DNA from: Neobacillus mesonae
GTDB taxonomy: Bacteria; Bacillota; Bacilli; Bacillales; Cytobacillaceae
Assembly (NCBI RefSeq): GCF_001636315.1
Contig: NZ_KV440949.1
Location: forward strand, 3,590,973 to 3,654,972
Direction of reading: 5' to 3'
Length of the DNA stretch: 64,000 nt
A program made the translations under genes and the position numbers. The notes below the pieces were generated by a model. It did not search any database. It had not been told where the DNA came from and saw only the letters and a list, made by a program, of their open reading frames with translations. This document shows positions 34,838 to 42,678 of this stretch, piece after piece (position 1 is the first letter of the stretch; each line of letters opens with the position of its first letter).

Positions 34838-35992
34838 ATGAACTTTGAAAAGGATGATGCCGTTTTGCTGGACTCTTTATCAGATGTAAAAAAAGAATTG
34901 AAAAAAAAGATGAAAAAGAAATCTTCCGGCCATCTGCCCTTTTTATCAGAAAATGATAAACAATGTATTCACCTTATAAGAGAACAGACGAGAAAACATA
35001 ACCAAAACAATGTAACACGGACGCAAGCTTATTTTGAGTTTTACCTTCAGTATCCTGAAATACATTGGGCCCTTCTTGGACATATGATATCGCGAAACGT
35101 CGGTTGGAACATGACGGATTTAAAAGGGGAATTGCTGACGAAACTTCTACCTGAAAGAGATCAGAAAGCTTTTTTTTCCTTTTTGGAACAAGGCAGTTGG
35201 TTGATTTTTCAAGATGTATATCCCCAATTTTCTGTTTATGATCTGAGTGTGAGGGGGAGACGAGAAATGTTTCACCTTTTACCTTTCTTTTACACTTCTA
35301 CCTTCATGGAGACGATTTGGCGTTATTTTTGGCGCAGCGGGGATAGCTATACGTTGGCAATTGCGATGGTGATAAATGAACAAAGCTATTTGGAAAAAGA
35401 GTTGATTCAAAATAATCATTTCAAAAAAACCGTAACAGGTACGGTCAGTTTCAAAATGTATGAATTTTTGCGACTCAATAACATTATTTTTCCCTACTGT
35501 GCAGGGGAAAAAAGGGAGAAAGCTTCACTTGCCGGCGCCACCTCACGGCATTTCACTTCGCTCCACGAAAGGATTTTATTCGGAAAAAAATTGTATTCTC
35601 TTCTTTTTCAGCGTGACGAGATTCTGGCACGGGTCTTGAAATGGGCACATGAACACCCTCACACGGGCTCACGGAAAGATTATTGGCCAGATTTGTTTAA
35701 TGATATAAATGAATCTTTTCCCCGATCCCTTTATAAGCGACGGGTGAAGAATTGCGTGTTGAGAAAGGGTGCCGAACGGCTGTACAGCCCGCCTTTAAAA
35801 TACGCCTGGCCAAATACCCCTCATGAAGAGGCAAAGAGCGGAGATTGGTTTGAGGATTGGCATGTTCTAGATTATATTCATAAAGAAGTCAGTTTGGATG
35901 GAGAGATTTTAAATAATTATTGCAAAACCCTTGAAACAATTGAACTTGCAGTTATGGCGAAGGAAGCCCTTCTGTTACGAGAAGAAGAATAA
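34838..35992 (+). CDS. DUF2515 (YppC-like) protein
   Basis: The 384-residue soluble protein matches the pattern of the DUF2515 family (B. subtilis YppC): NVTRTQAYFEFYLQYPEIHWALLGHMISRNVGWNMTDLKG (in shorter blocks), FLEQGSWLIFQDVYPQ, and RSLYKRRVKNCVLRKGAERLY. Function is unknown. The start is uncertain: ATG at 34838 (MNFEKDDAVLL) has GGGGAGG 16 bases upstream, and a TTG or ATG at 34811/34814 has none. It is divergent from the terpene cyclase with a short shared promoter region. Confidence 0.8.
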   Translation: MNFEKDDAVLLDSLSDVKKELKKKMKKKSSGHLPFLSENDKQCIHLIREQTRKHNQNNVTRTQAYFEFYLQYPEIHWALLGHMISRNVGWNMTDLKGELLTKLLPERDQKAFFSFLEQGSWLIFQDVYPQFSVYDLSVRGRREMFHLLPFFYTSTFMETIWRYFWRSGDSYTLAIAMVINEQSYLEKELIQNNHFKKTVTGTVSFKMYEFLRLNNIIFPYCAGEKREKASLAGATSRHFTSLHERILFGKKLYSLLFQRDEILARVLKWAHEHPHTGSRKDYWPDLFNDINESFPRSLYKRRVKNCVLRKGAERLYSPPLKYAWPNTPHEEAKSGDWFEDWHVLDYIHKEVSLDGEILNNYCKTLETIELAVMAKEALLLREEE

Positions 35993-36412
35993 TCAATAAC
36001 GAGCGGTGGTCCTGACACTGTTCAAATGATGCCAGTGTAATGTTGAATGATTAATGTTTAAATGCCATAAAAAATTGACCTAATATCTATTATAAGTTTT
36101 TTTGCCACTATGGTATGTCCCTTTGTAATAGGATAACAGATACAAAATAAGTTTATGAAATATTGTAACAAAATTAAATGATTTTAGGGCTAAAACCATA
36201 TTTTTGTTATTCCATAAAAGGGCGTATTTCTAGAGCATGAAATGCGTTCTTCTTAATGAATTAGGCAGGATTGTGGAATAAGGTTACGGATAAAGGAATT
36301 TTAGACACGATAAAAGATTATTTAGTTTAATTGCATTTATCGAGGAGGAAACCATTTGAATTTAACTATGAAGTAAAGGGAGCACCACCTTATTTTACTT
36401 TTACAAACAAAA

Positions 36413-36442
36413 TGCACCGCTTTTTACGGTGCAAATTTTTTT
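36413..36442. terminator. Bidirectional terminator; gap 35993-36502 otherwise empty
   Basis: TGCACCG and CGGTGCA with A and T flanks. Upstream in the gap, GAGGAGG at about 36342 is followed only by a six-codon frame (TTG...TAA), probably the remains of a gene start. I see no other gene or RNA in this 500-base stretch. Confidence 0.7.
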
Positions 36443-36502
36443 GACATACATTTTAGGTGTGGATTTAGGTTGCGATAAGAAGGACCTGCTACCTTTTTAA
36501 AC

Positions 36503-36736
36503 CTATTTTTTTACATACTGCATCAGCGTCTCAGGGTCGAAGCCGAGAATCCAGTGGCCATTTACCTTTGTCTGTGGCACGCCCATCTGTCCGGTTTCTT
36601 GAACCAGCTTTTGGGCAGCAGCAGGATCTGTCTGTACATTTACTTCTTTGTAGTTTAATCCTTGAGACTCAAGGAATTGTTTCATCATTGTGCAGTAAGG
36701 TCAGGTATTGGTTGAATAAACCGTAATATCGTTCAT
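36503..36736 (-). CDS. Glutaredoxin-like protein with in-frame UGA in place of the first active-site Cys (candidate selenoprotein)
   Basis: ATG at 36736 follows AGGAGGC with seven-base spacing. The frame reads MNDITVYSTNT, then TGA (36703-36701, codon 12), then PYCTMMKQFLESQGLNYKEV and a complete NrdH/YruB-like glutaredoxin end with GQMGVPQTKVNGHWILGFDPETL (cis-Pro in GVPQT). The active site should be C-P-Y-C; here it is UGA-P-Y-C. About 26 bases after the UGA, CCTTGA and TCAAGG form a perfect hairpin with GTC in the loop, within the position and shape range of bacterial SECIS elements. Without selenocysteine it would be a truncated or broken gene; an ATG at 36688 gives only a 61-residue piece without the first catalytic residue. 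Confidence 0.75.
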
Positions 36737-36949
36737 TCCGTATGCCTCCTAATAATTTCATACCATTATAGGTATATTATATAATCCCAGTAATGTAGCC
36801 AATTAACCAAGCCTGTTTTTGACAATTGACGGGATATAATATTGTTTTACCCTAAAAGTTATAAAAAATGTACCATACTGCTTATCATATTCTTCGTATA
36901 CCATTTTAAATGAACAAACTGGGCAGTTTACTATATGAAAAATCAAACA

Positions 36950-36978
36950 AAAAAATCTTCCAAGACGGAAGATTTTTT
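36950..36978 (-). terminator. Intrinsic terminator of trmL
   Basis: AAAAATCTTCC and GGAAGATTTTTT form the stem; on the minus strand it ends in a T-run. Confidence 0.85.
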
Positions 36979-37447
36979 ATTTTAAATTAGGAAATCCTTG
37001 CTGGCGCAAAGCCTCATACACCAATATAGCGGCTGTATTGGAAAGGTTCAATGAACGAACGTGTAAATTCATTGGTATTCTCAAAAAGTGGTCTTGATTA
37101 TTTTCTAGTAAATCTTTCGGAAGCCCCGTTGATTCTCTTCCAAACATAAAATAATGTTCCTTAGCTGTATCACTGAAATCATAGGCTGAATGTGCTTTTT
37201 CGCCAAACGTTTCAATATAGTAAAACTCACCTTGATTTTTTGAAAAAAAGTCATCCAATGAGTCATAATACGTTATGTTTACAAGATGCCAAAAATCTAA
37301 ACCAGCTTGTTTTAACATTTTTTCATCTGTTGAAAAGCCAAGAGGTCGGATTAAGTGTAGGGCCGTATCCGTTGCGGCGCAAGTACGCGCAATATTTCCA
37401 GTGTTAGCCGGAATTTCTGGTTGATATAGTACAACATGTATTGCCAA
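36977..37447 (-). CDS. trmL: tRNA (cytidine/uridine-2'-O-)-methyltransferase TrmL
   Basis: A 156-residue SPOUT methyltransferase with all TrmL blocks: VLYQPEIPANTGNIARTCAA, LIRPLGF, MFGRESTGLP and IPMNLHVRSLNLSNTAAILVYEALRQ, the C-terminal trefoil knot that binds SAM. It 2'-O-methylates the wobble base of tRNA-Leu. A housekeeping gene, monocistronic, with a terminator at its 3' end. Confidence 0.96.
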   Translation of the reverse strand: MAIHVVLYQPEIPANTGNIARTCAATDTALHLIRPLGFSTDEKMLKQAGLDFWHLVNITYYDSLDDFFSKNQGEFYYIETFGEKAHSAYDFSDTAKEHYFMFGRESTGLPKDLLENNQDHFLRIPMNLHVRSLNLSNTAAILVYEALRQQGFPNLK

Positions 37448-37656
37448 GAATGGTCACCTCTAACTGTATATTACCCTCTAAATTTTAGCACAAGATGGGG
37501 AAGATATATACTTGCGAACAATTTTATCTGTGGAACATAGGGCAACAAATCTACTATATCGATTAATATCTATAGAAAAAAAGTATAGAAGGCTTTTGAA
37601 AGAATTGGTAAAATAGATTTTGTGATTTCACGAATTTTTCCAAAAGAGGTATCTAT

Positions 37657-37848
37657 ATGGGTAGGGAACCGCTTGTTTTAGGTCCGTTTGAGCTTCGATT
37701 GTACATAGAAAATTTAAGGGAAGAACTAATCGATATTGGGCAGAAAAAAGGTTTAAGTCATCAATTAACGATTCAAGTTAGTGAGCAATTGGATTTCTTC
37801 CTTAATGAATATAAGAAGGCTACCGATAAAAGAACTAACTTGCAATAG
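37657..37848 (+). CDS. Spo0E-family aspartyl-phosphate phosphatase
   Basis: A 63-residue helical-hairpin protein: LRLYIENLREELIDIGQKKGLSH, then VSEQLDFFLNEYKK, a variant of the S-Q-E-L-D signature of Spo0E proteins. These dephosphorylate Spo0A~P and delay sporulation. AAGAGGT precedes the ATG. Small, monocistronic and typical of endospore formers; which phospho-protein it acts on is unproven. Confidence 0.85.
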   Translation: MGREPLVLGPFELRLYIENLREELIDIGQKKGLSHQLTIQVSEQLDFFLNEYKKATDKRTNLQ

Positions 37849-37875
37849 ACTGACGCTTATTTGAAAAAATGAAGC

Positions 37876-38376
37876 TTATTCTTTAATGTCATAAACCAAA
37901 ATATCGAATAATTTACCATCCGTGTAAAGCAATATAGCCCATTCTCCTGGTTTTGGGATATGCACCGTGGATGGTGAATGGGCATCTGCACCGTTATTGG
38001 GACCGCCGGCATGTATAGTCCATTGACCGGAAATAATTTGATCAACAGTTTGGGTATCTTTGTGGAATCCAACGATCGTTAAGTCTGCGTCATCAACACC
38101 CCAAAGATGCCACATCCACTTTTGCTGGTCCAGACTTGGCATATCTGCACCAATCACACCGGATTTATTTTCATTTCCAATAATTCCTCTATCTCCAAAC
38201 TTCACAGCTTTTCTATCCCAATCAATTTTTGCAAAATCACTTGTTTTTACAAAGTCAGGAATACCTTCAGGCAATAGGATTTTCTGATCATTTTCATTCG
38301 TTGTTTCCTTTGATGAACAGGCTGCAGCAACGAATAACAGGCTGAATAACATCATGAACAGCAGAATTTTTTTCAA
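37876..38376 (-). CDS. Predicted lipoprotein of unknown function
   Basis: TTG at 38376 (LKKILLFMMLFSLLFVAAACSS) follows AAAGGAGGAG; the longer open frame runs back through array B and is artefactual. A lipoprotein signal with lipobox VAAAC predicts export and lipid anchoring. The mature ~145 residues hold beta-rich blocks KWMWHLWGVDDADLTIVGFHK, HAGGPNNGADAHSPSTVHIPKPGEWAILLY and KLFDILVYDI, similar to DUF4871-type Bacillus lipoproteins; that family assignment is tentative. The promoter region includes TATAAT on the minus strand at about 38416. Confidence 0.75.
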   Translation of the reverse strand: MKKILLFMMLFSLLFVAAACSSKETTNENDQKILLPEGIPDFVKTSDFAKIDWDRKAVKFGDRGIIGNENKSGVIGADMPSLDQQKWMWHLWGVDDADLTIVGFHKDTQTVDQIISGQWTIHAGGPNNGADAHSPSTVHIPKPGEWAILLYTDGKLFDILVYDIKE

Positions 38377-38451
38377 AAAAATCTCCTCCTTTAAATGAAT
38401 CCAGTTTTTACCTATTATACCATGGATATTAATTAATATCTTTTTCAGAAA

Positions 38452-38776
38452 ACTTTCCCATAGGGGATGTTTATGGGACAGAACAAAGCAACAGAACCGG
38501 AAAACCATCTTATAGGCGAGGTCTATGGGACAGAACAAAGCAACAGAACCGGAAAACCGTCTTATAGGCGAGGTCTATGGGACAGAACAAAGCAACAGAA
38601 CCGGAAAACCGTCTTATAGAAGAGTTCTATAGGACAGAACGGGGCATTAGAACAAGAAAACTGTCTCATAGAAGGGTTCTATGGGACAAAACCGAGCGAC
38701 ATAAGCCGAAAACTGTCCCATAGATGTGGCCAATGGGACAAGACCGAGCACCAGAAGCAAAGAATTGTCCCATAGC
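38452..38776. repeat. Tandem array B, exact 52-bp period
   Basis: GGGACA or AGGACA anchors recur at 38475, 38527, 38579, 38631, 38683 and 38735, every step 52 bases. Each unit carries a GTCTTATAG- or GTCCCATAG-type arm pairing with CTATGGGAC, followed by the linker AACAAAGCAACAGAACCGGAAAA in the first three units, drifting later. A last half-hairpin (TTGTCCCATAG) ends the array at 38776. It lies between the divergent lipoprotein and GntR genes. Same family as array A. From 38777 to 38973 I see nothing else. Confidence 0.92.
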
Positions 38777-38973
38777 CCCGCTTGTTTATGCTGGGGTTTA
38801 AACACTTAATAAATTACTTATTGAATTCTTCCCCATCTTCGCTATTTCATCGTATCCAACGGTTTGTGACCAAAATAACAATTTCAAACCATTTAGTACA
38901 AGTCCGCAGGTAGTCCTTTTTCACACGTAAAACCCCCGATTGCAATGTTGAAAAAATAGCCATATTTTTAAAG

Positions 38974-39068
38974 ATTGTATCCAATGTAAAATAAATTGGA
39001 TACAAAACTTGAAAAATACCATTGAAAACAGTTAAAATGGCTGTTATATTGAATGTATTGTATCCAAT
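38974..39068 (+). promoter_or_regulatory. Triple operator for the GntR regulator
   Basis: ATTGTATCCAAT occurs at 38974-38985 and 39057-39068 and its complement ATTGGATACAA at 38995-39005. The first two form an inverted pair; the third sits just before the ribosome site. This is the size and style of FadR/FCD-type GntR operators, implying autorepression of the gntR-lhgO-DUF3870 operon. Confidence 0.8.
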
Positions 39069-39089
39069 CTGAAAAGAGGTGGATGATAT

Positions 39090-39773
39090 TTGAAGAAAAA
39101 TAGTGAAGATAAATCAACGGTTGTTAAATATGTGACGAAAAGTCTTAGGAAAGCCATTTTAGATGGAACCTTAAAAAATGGGGATCGTCTGATTCAGGAG
39201 GAATGGGCGGACCGGCTGGAGGTAAGCCGGATGCCGATTCGAGAGGCATTAACTCAGCTTCAAATGGAAGGGCTGGTGGAGATGGTTCCACATAAAGGAG
39301 CTGTCGTCACCCCGATTACTCGGGATAACATTGAGGAAATCTACCATACCCGTGCAATGCTGGAGGGATTGGCCGTTGAGAAATCGCTGCCATTCTTAAC
39401 GGATGAGGACAAAAACCTCTTACAACAGATCCTTATTCAAATGGAGGAATTGGAAATTTCGGATGAAACCAATGATCAATATATTCAGCTAAATAACACT
39501 TTTCATGAAACATTGAGAAAGGGCTGCCCTTGGCCAAGGGTTCAAAAAATGGTCGAAACACTTGGGATTTCACCTATTGCCCCGAATTTGCTAGTCGACT
39601 ATTACTCTGAAACACAGCGGGAGCATCGGATGATTTATCAAGCAGTATTAAGGGGTGACCCTTCAGAACTGCGGGCAGTTGTTGAATATCATATTTTGCG
39701 GACAAAGAATAATTTGATTAAGTACATGGAAGAGCTGAACCAAAAAAATAAAGGGGGAAATTCAAGTGTTTGA
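39090..39773 (+). CDS. GntR-family repressor (FadR/FCD type), CsiR-like
   Basis: TTG start after GAGGTGG. The 227-residue protein has an N-terminal winged helix (LRKAILDGTLKNGDRLIQEEWADRLEVSRMPIREALTQLQMEGLVE in shorter known blocks) and a C-terminal FCD ligand domain (IEEIYHTRAMLEGLAV, HETLRKG, EHRMIYQAVLRGD). Metal-binding His residues of FCD proteins are present. The 3' end overlaps lhgO by eight bases. In E. coli the GntR protein CsiR represses csiD-lhgO-gabDTP and responds to glutarate; the same gene set here suggests an equivalent job, though homology and ligand are inferred. Confidence 0.85.
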   Translation: MKKNSEDKSTVVKYVTKSLRKAILDGTLKNGDRLIQEEWADRLEVSRMPIREALTQLQMEGLVEMVPHKGAVVTPITRDNIEEIYHTRAMLEGLAVEKSLPFLTDEDKNLLQQILIQMEELEISDETNDQYIQLNNTFHETLRKGCPWPRVQKMVETLGISPIAPNLLVDYYSETQREHRMIYQAVLRGDPSELRAVVEYHILRTKNNLIKYMEELNQKNKGGNSSV

Positions 39774-40983
39774 TTTTGCAATCGTTGGGGGAGGAATTGT
39801 CGGTCTTTCGACAGGAATGGCTATTTATGAACGGTTTCCAAATGCAAAGGTAGTGGTCATCGAAAAGGAGCCAGCAGTGGCGCAGCATCAAACAGGTCAC
39901 AATAGCGGGGTCATCCACTCGGGCATCTATTATAAGCCGGGCAGCTTTAAAGCCCGATTTGCCCGGCAAGGAAGTCAATCGATGAGAGACTTCTGCCAAA
40001 AATACGGAATTGAACATGATATTTGCGGGAAAGTCATTGTGGCAACCAAACAGGAAGAACTACCGCTGCTTGATAATTTGTATCAAAGAGGACTGCAAAA
40101 CGAGTTAAACATTCACAAAATTGGACAGGATGAATTAAAGGAAATTGAGCCGCATGTCAATGGTCTTGGAGCCATCCGTGTTCCAATGGCGGGAATTGTG
40201 AATTATCTTCAAGTAAGTGAGAAATTTGCAGAACTTATTAAAGAAAAGGGCGGGGAGGTTCGCTTAAATACAAAGGTTGAGAAGATTCATGAGGAATCGA
40301 ATCAAGTAACCATTGAAACCTCTCAGGGAACGATAAAAGCAAATATGGTCATCAACTGTGCCGGCTTACATAGTGACCGTGTGGCCGCAGCAGCAGGATA
40401 CCAAACTGACATGAAGATTGTTCCGTTCCGTGGCGAATACTTTAAATTAAAGCCTGAAAAACGATATCTTGTTAAAAATCTAATTTATCCTGTGCCGAAT
40501 CCTAAATTTCCATTCCTCGGGGTTCATTTTACGAGGATGATTAGCGGCGAAGTTGACGCTGGTCCGAACGCAGTCTTAAGCTTTAAGCGGGAAGGGTACA
40601 AAAAGACAGATTTTAATGCAAAAGATTTGGCAGAAGTGTTAACGTATAAAGGATTCTGGAAGCTGGCAAGTAAATTCATGAAGGAGGGAATGGAGGAGTA
40701 CGTTCGTTCTTTTAGTAAAAAGCAATTTACCAAAAGCCTTCAGGAATTAATTCCTGAAATTCAAGAAGATGATCTGATTCCAGCACCAGCAGGAGTTCGA
40801 GCTCAGGCATTGAAGTATGATGGAAATATGGTAGACGATTTCCATATTATTATGGGGAAACAATCGATTCATGTTTGTAATGCCCCATCGCCTGCGGCCA
40901 CAGCGTCCATCGAAATCGGCAAAGAAGTGGTACGGCGTATTCCTGTGCAAACAAATTTAATAGAATCAAAGTTAATTATTTAA
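39766..40983 (+). CDS. lhgO: L-2-hydroxyglutarate oxidase/dehydrogenase
   Basis: GTG start eight bases after AAAGGGGG, inside the end of gntR. The 405-residue FAD enzyme has the Rossmann motif FAIVGGGIVGLSTGMAIYE, EKEPAVAQHQTGHNSGVIHSGIYY (the covalent/FAD-contact block of LhgO), INCAGLHSDRVA and the PAPAGVRAQAL end. It oxidises L-2-hydroxyglutarate to 2-oxoglutarate at the membrane, passing electrons to quinone in E. coli. It is step two after CsiD, whose gene lies just downstream at 41671. Confidence 0.95.
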   Translation: MFDFAIVGGGIVGLSTGMAIYERFPNAKVVVIEKEPAVAQHQTGHNSGVIHSGIYYKPGSFKARFARQGSQSMRDFCQKYGIEHDICGKVIVATKQEELPLLDNLYQRGLQNELNIHKIGQDELKEIEPHVNGLGAIRVPMAGIVNYLQVSEKFAELIKEKGGEVRLNTKVEKIHEESNQVTIETSQGTIKANMVINCAGLHSDRVAAAAGYQTDMKIVPFRGEYFKLKPEKRYLVKNLIYPVPNPKFPFLGVHFTRMISGEVDAGPNAVLSFKREGYKKTDFNAKDLAEVLTYKGFWKLASKFMKEGMEEYVRSFSKKQFTKSLQELIPEIQEDDLIPAPAGVRAQALKYDGNMVDDFHIIMGKQSIHVCNAPSPAATASIEIGKEVVRRIPVQTNLIESKLII

Positions 40984-41010
40984 ATAGTTGAATGGAAGAG
41001 GTAGATTCAT

Positions 41011-41337
41011 ATGTTTACTGGGAAAACTCTTTTTATTGCCGGACATGCACGTCTGCCACAAGGAATGGCGGCCAAAAGTGTGTTTGATACATTAACGATT
41101 ACAGCTGAAATCGATAGGAAATATGGAGTCATCCTCGAGGCATCCTGTACATTGGCTACCGAACATGGGCGGCGGTTTATTAATGAACTGCTAAAGGGAC
41201 ATAGTTTAAATGATGGCATAGATGACGCGGTAAATGCCATCCAACTGTATTATCACGGGAAGGGAACCAACGCGCTGATTGCCGCGTTAAAGGATCTTCA
41301 TTTTCATTATGAACAAATGAAAACGAGTGAAATGTAA
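41011..41337 (+). CDS. DUF3870 protein
   Basis: The 108-residue protein has blocks GHARLPQGMAAKSVFDTLTI, ILEASCTLATEHGRRFI and YYHGKGTNALIAALKDLHFHYE that fit the DUF3870 family. GAAGAGG precedes the ATG. It is 27 bases after lhgO and closes the operon. DUF3870 genes are commonly found beside catabolic dehydrogenase and hydantoinase-type genes; function unknown. Confidence 0.75.
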   Translation: MFTGKTLFIAGHARLPQGMAAKSVFDTLTITAEIDRKYGVILEASCTLATEHGRRFINELLKGHSLNDGIDDAVNAIQLYYHGKGTNALIAALKDLHFHYEQMKTSEM

Positions 41338-41376
41338 CGAAATCATCAAAAGAGTTTTTGGAACATTAAAAATGGT

Positions 41377-41405
41377 TTGACAACAACTCTGCGAAGTGTT
41401 AAAGT
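41377..41405 (+). promoter_or_regulatory. Putative sigma-A promoter of csiD
   Basis: TTGACA (41377) and TAAAGT (41400) with a 17-base spacer. No sigma-54 motif (GG-N10-GC) is visible before csiD, unlike its partner operons. Confidence 0.55.
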
Positions 41406-41429
41406 ACAAATAAGCACTATTTACAACAT

Positions 41430-41467
41430 GTTTACCTTTTGAAAAAAGCCATTTCAAAACCGTAAAC
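41430..41467. promoter_or_regulatory. Inverted repeat in the csiD leader (candidate operator)
   Basis: GTTTACCTTTTGAAA and TTTCAAAACCGTAAAC pair over nearly all their length across a 7-base loop, and a third GGTAAAC follows at 41479. It lies about 25 bases after the predicted -10 box, a good place for a repressor. Confidence 0.55.
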
Positions 41468-41558
41468 AGTTTAAATAGGTAAACGGGAAAGTAAATGAAC
41501 AGAAGACTGTAATATTCGCTGTGACTCTATTCTCCAATAGGGCAGTGAAGTGAGTATA

Positions 41559-41617
41559 AGCCAGTTGTATAAAGTAGTCCTGTATTAACTAGGGATACTT
41601 TTTACGGCTGGCTTTTT
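41559..41617 (+). terminator. Terminator or attenuator before csiD
   Basis: AGCCAG (41559) and CTGGCT (41608) bracket an inner stem AGTAGTCCT/AGGGATACT, followed by TTTTT. It ends 54 bases before the csiD ATG. It may end the lhgO operon, or act as an attenuator if csiD transcription starts at 41377-41405. Confidence 0.65.
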
Positions 41618-41670
41618 ATATTTCCTGTTAACAAAAAATAATATTTTACTGAAAACAGGAGGAATGGAAC

Positions 41671-42609
41671 ATGAGTATTGCAGAAAAGACTAAAGGGAAA
41701 TTTGAAAAGAAAACGGAACGATATGAAGTGAAGGCCCACCCACAAACCAGCCGTTTGTACCACATTGATTTGTCAAAAGACAGCATTGCAAAATTCCTTG
41801 ATAAAGTAGGGATGGAAGGCATTTCTGTACAGCATTTGGAATACACACCTTATGCACGCTTTCTAGTTGCTTCGTATTTATTAGATCAGGTTGGGGAAGA
41901 GTTTGGCGAGCTGCTTAGAAACATTGTTAATGACCGGGAGTCCGGCGGTTTTACTCTAGGCCTGCAGGGTGTGAGCGAGAACACGGACGAATATGTCATA
42001 TTCTCAACCGCCATTTCTTATTTGGTTGGTACGCCAAACTTTGACGCGATGTCCGGCAAGTATTATGCACGATTCACTGTAAAAGACACGGATAGCAGCG
42101 ATTCATATTTGCGTCAGGCTTACCGTCGATTCACACTTCATACAGATGGAACGTTTGTAGATGAACCGACTGATTGGCTGTTAATGATGAAAATGGTGGA
42201 ACAAAATGCTTGCGGCGGTGAATCAAGACTGCTGCACCTAGATGATTGGAAGGAATTAGACGTTTATGCCAACCACTCGTTAGCAGGCCATAAATTCTCT
42301 TATAAAGCACCAAGCAGTAAAAATGTAAGCCAGGAAGTAGAACGGCCGACATTCTTTAACTACAATAATAAGCCAGGCATTTGCTTCATCGACCAGTTCG
42401 CCTATCCTGAAACGATTGACCAGGCAAAATATTTAAATGATCTGTCCAATTCCATGGAAAATGATGAAAATGTCATCGAATTGGAACTTCCTGTAGGAGA
42501 CCTTGTAGTTTTGAATAATATTTTCTGGCTGCACGGACGCGCTGCTTTTGAAAAGAATCCAAACTTAAACCGTGAATTACTTCGCCAGCGTGGGTGCTTC
42601 CATAAATAA
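41671..42609 (+). CDS. csiD: Glutarate 2-hydroxylase CsiD (GlaH)
   Basis: A 312-residue Fe(II)/2-oxoglutarate-dependent oxygenase. It shows the metal pair in FTLHTDGTFVDEPTDWL, the MVEQNACGGESRLLHLDDW block, GICFIDQFAYP and the distal His/Arg in NIFWLHGRAAF...RELLRQRG, all typical of CsiD. It converts glutarate plus 2-oxoglutarate and O2 to L-2-hydroxyglutarate, succinate and CO2. ACAGGAGGAATGG precedes the ATG. Its product is the LhgO substrate. Transcribed alone toward a shared terminator. Confidence 0.95.
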   Translation: MSIAEKTKGKFEKKTERYEVKAHPQTSRLYHIDLSKDSIAKFLDKVGMEGISVQHLEYTPYARFLVASYLLDQVGEEFGELLRNIVNDRESGGFTLGLQGVSENTDEYVIFSTAISYLVGTPNFDAMSGKYYARFTVKDTDSSDSYLRQAYRRFTLHTDGTFVDEPTDWLLMMKMVEQNACGGESRLLHLDDWKELDVYANHSLAGHKFSYKAPSSKNVSQEVERPTFFNYNNKPGICFIDQFAYPETIDQAKYLNDLSNSMENDENVIELELPVGDLVVLNNIFWLHGRAAFEKNPNLNRELLRQRGCFHK

Positions 42610-42622
42610 TAAAAAACAAACA

Positions 42623-42656
42623 CAAAGCCATTTTCCAGCTGTGGAAAATGGCTTTG
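42623..42656. terminator. Bidirectional terminator between csiD and the sigma-54 activator gene
   Basis: CAAAGCCATTTTCC and GGAAAATGGCTTTG, a 14-bp perfect stem, with A's and T's outside. Confidence 0.85.
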
Positions 42657-42678
42657 TACTTTAATGGGCAAGTGCACG

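Noticed and set aside
38377..38538. Longer lipoprotein frame starting MFCPIDLAYK
   Set aside because: It would be translated through array B repeats; the TTG at 38376 has AAAGGAGG and begins a perfect lipoprotein signal.
41338..41670. Lysine riboswitch or T-box before csiD
   Set aside because: The conserved core sequences of neither class are present; only an inverted repeat and a terminator-like hairpin are visible.
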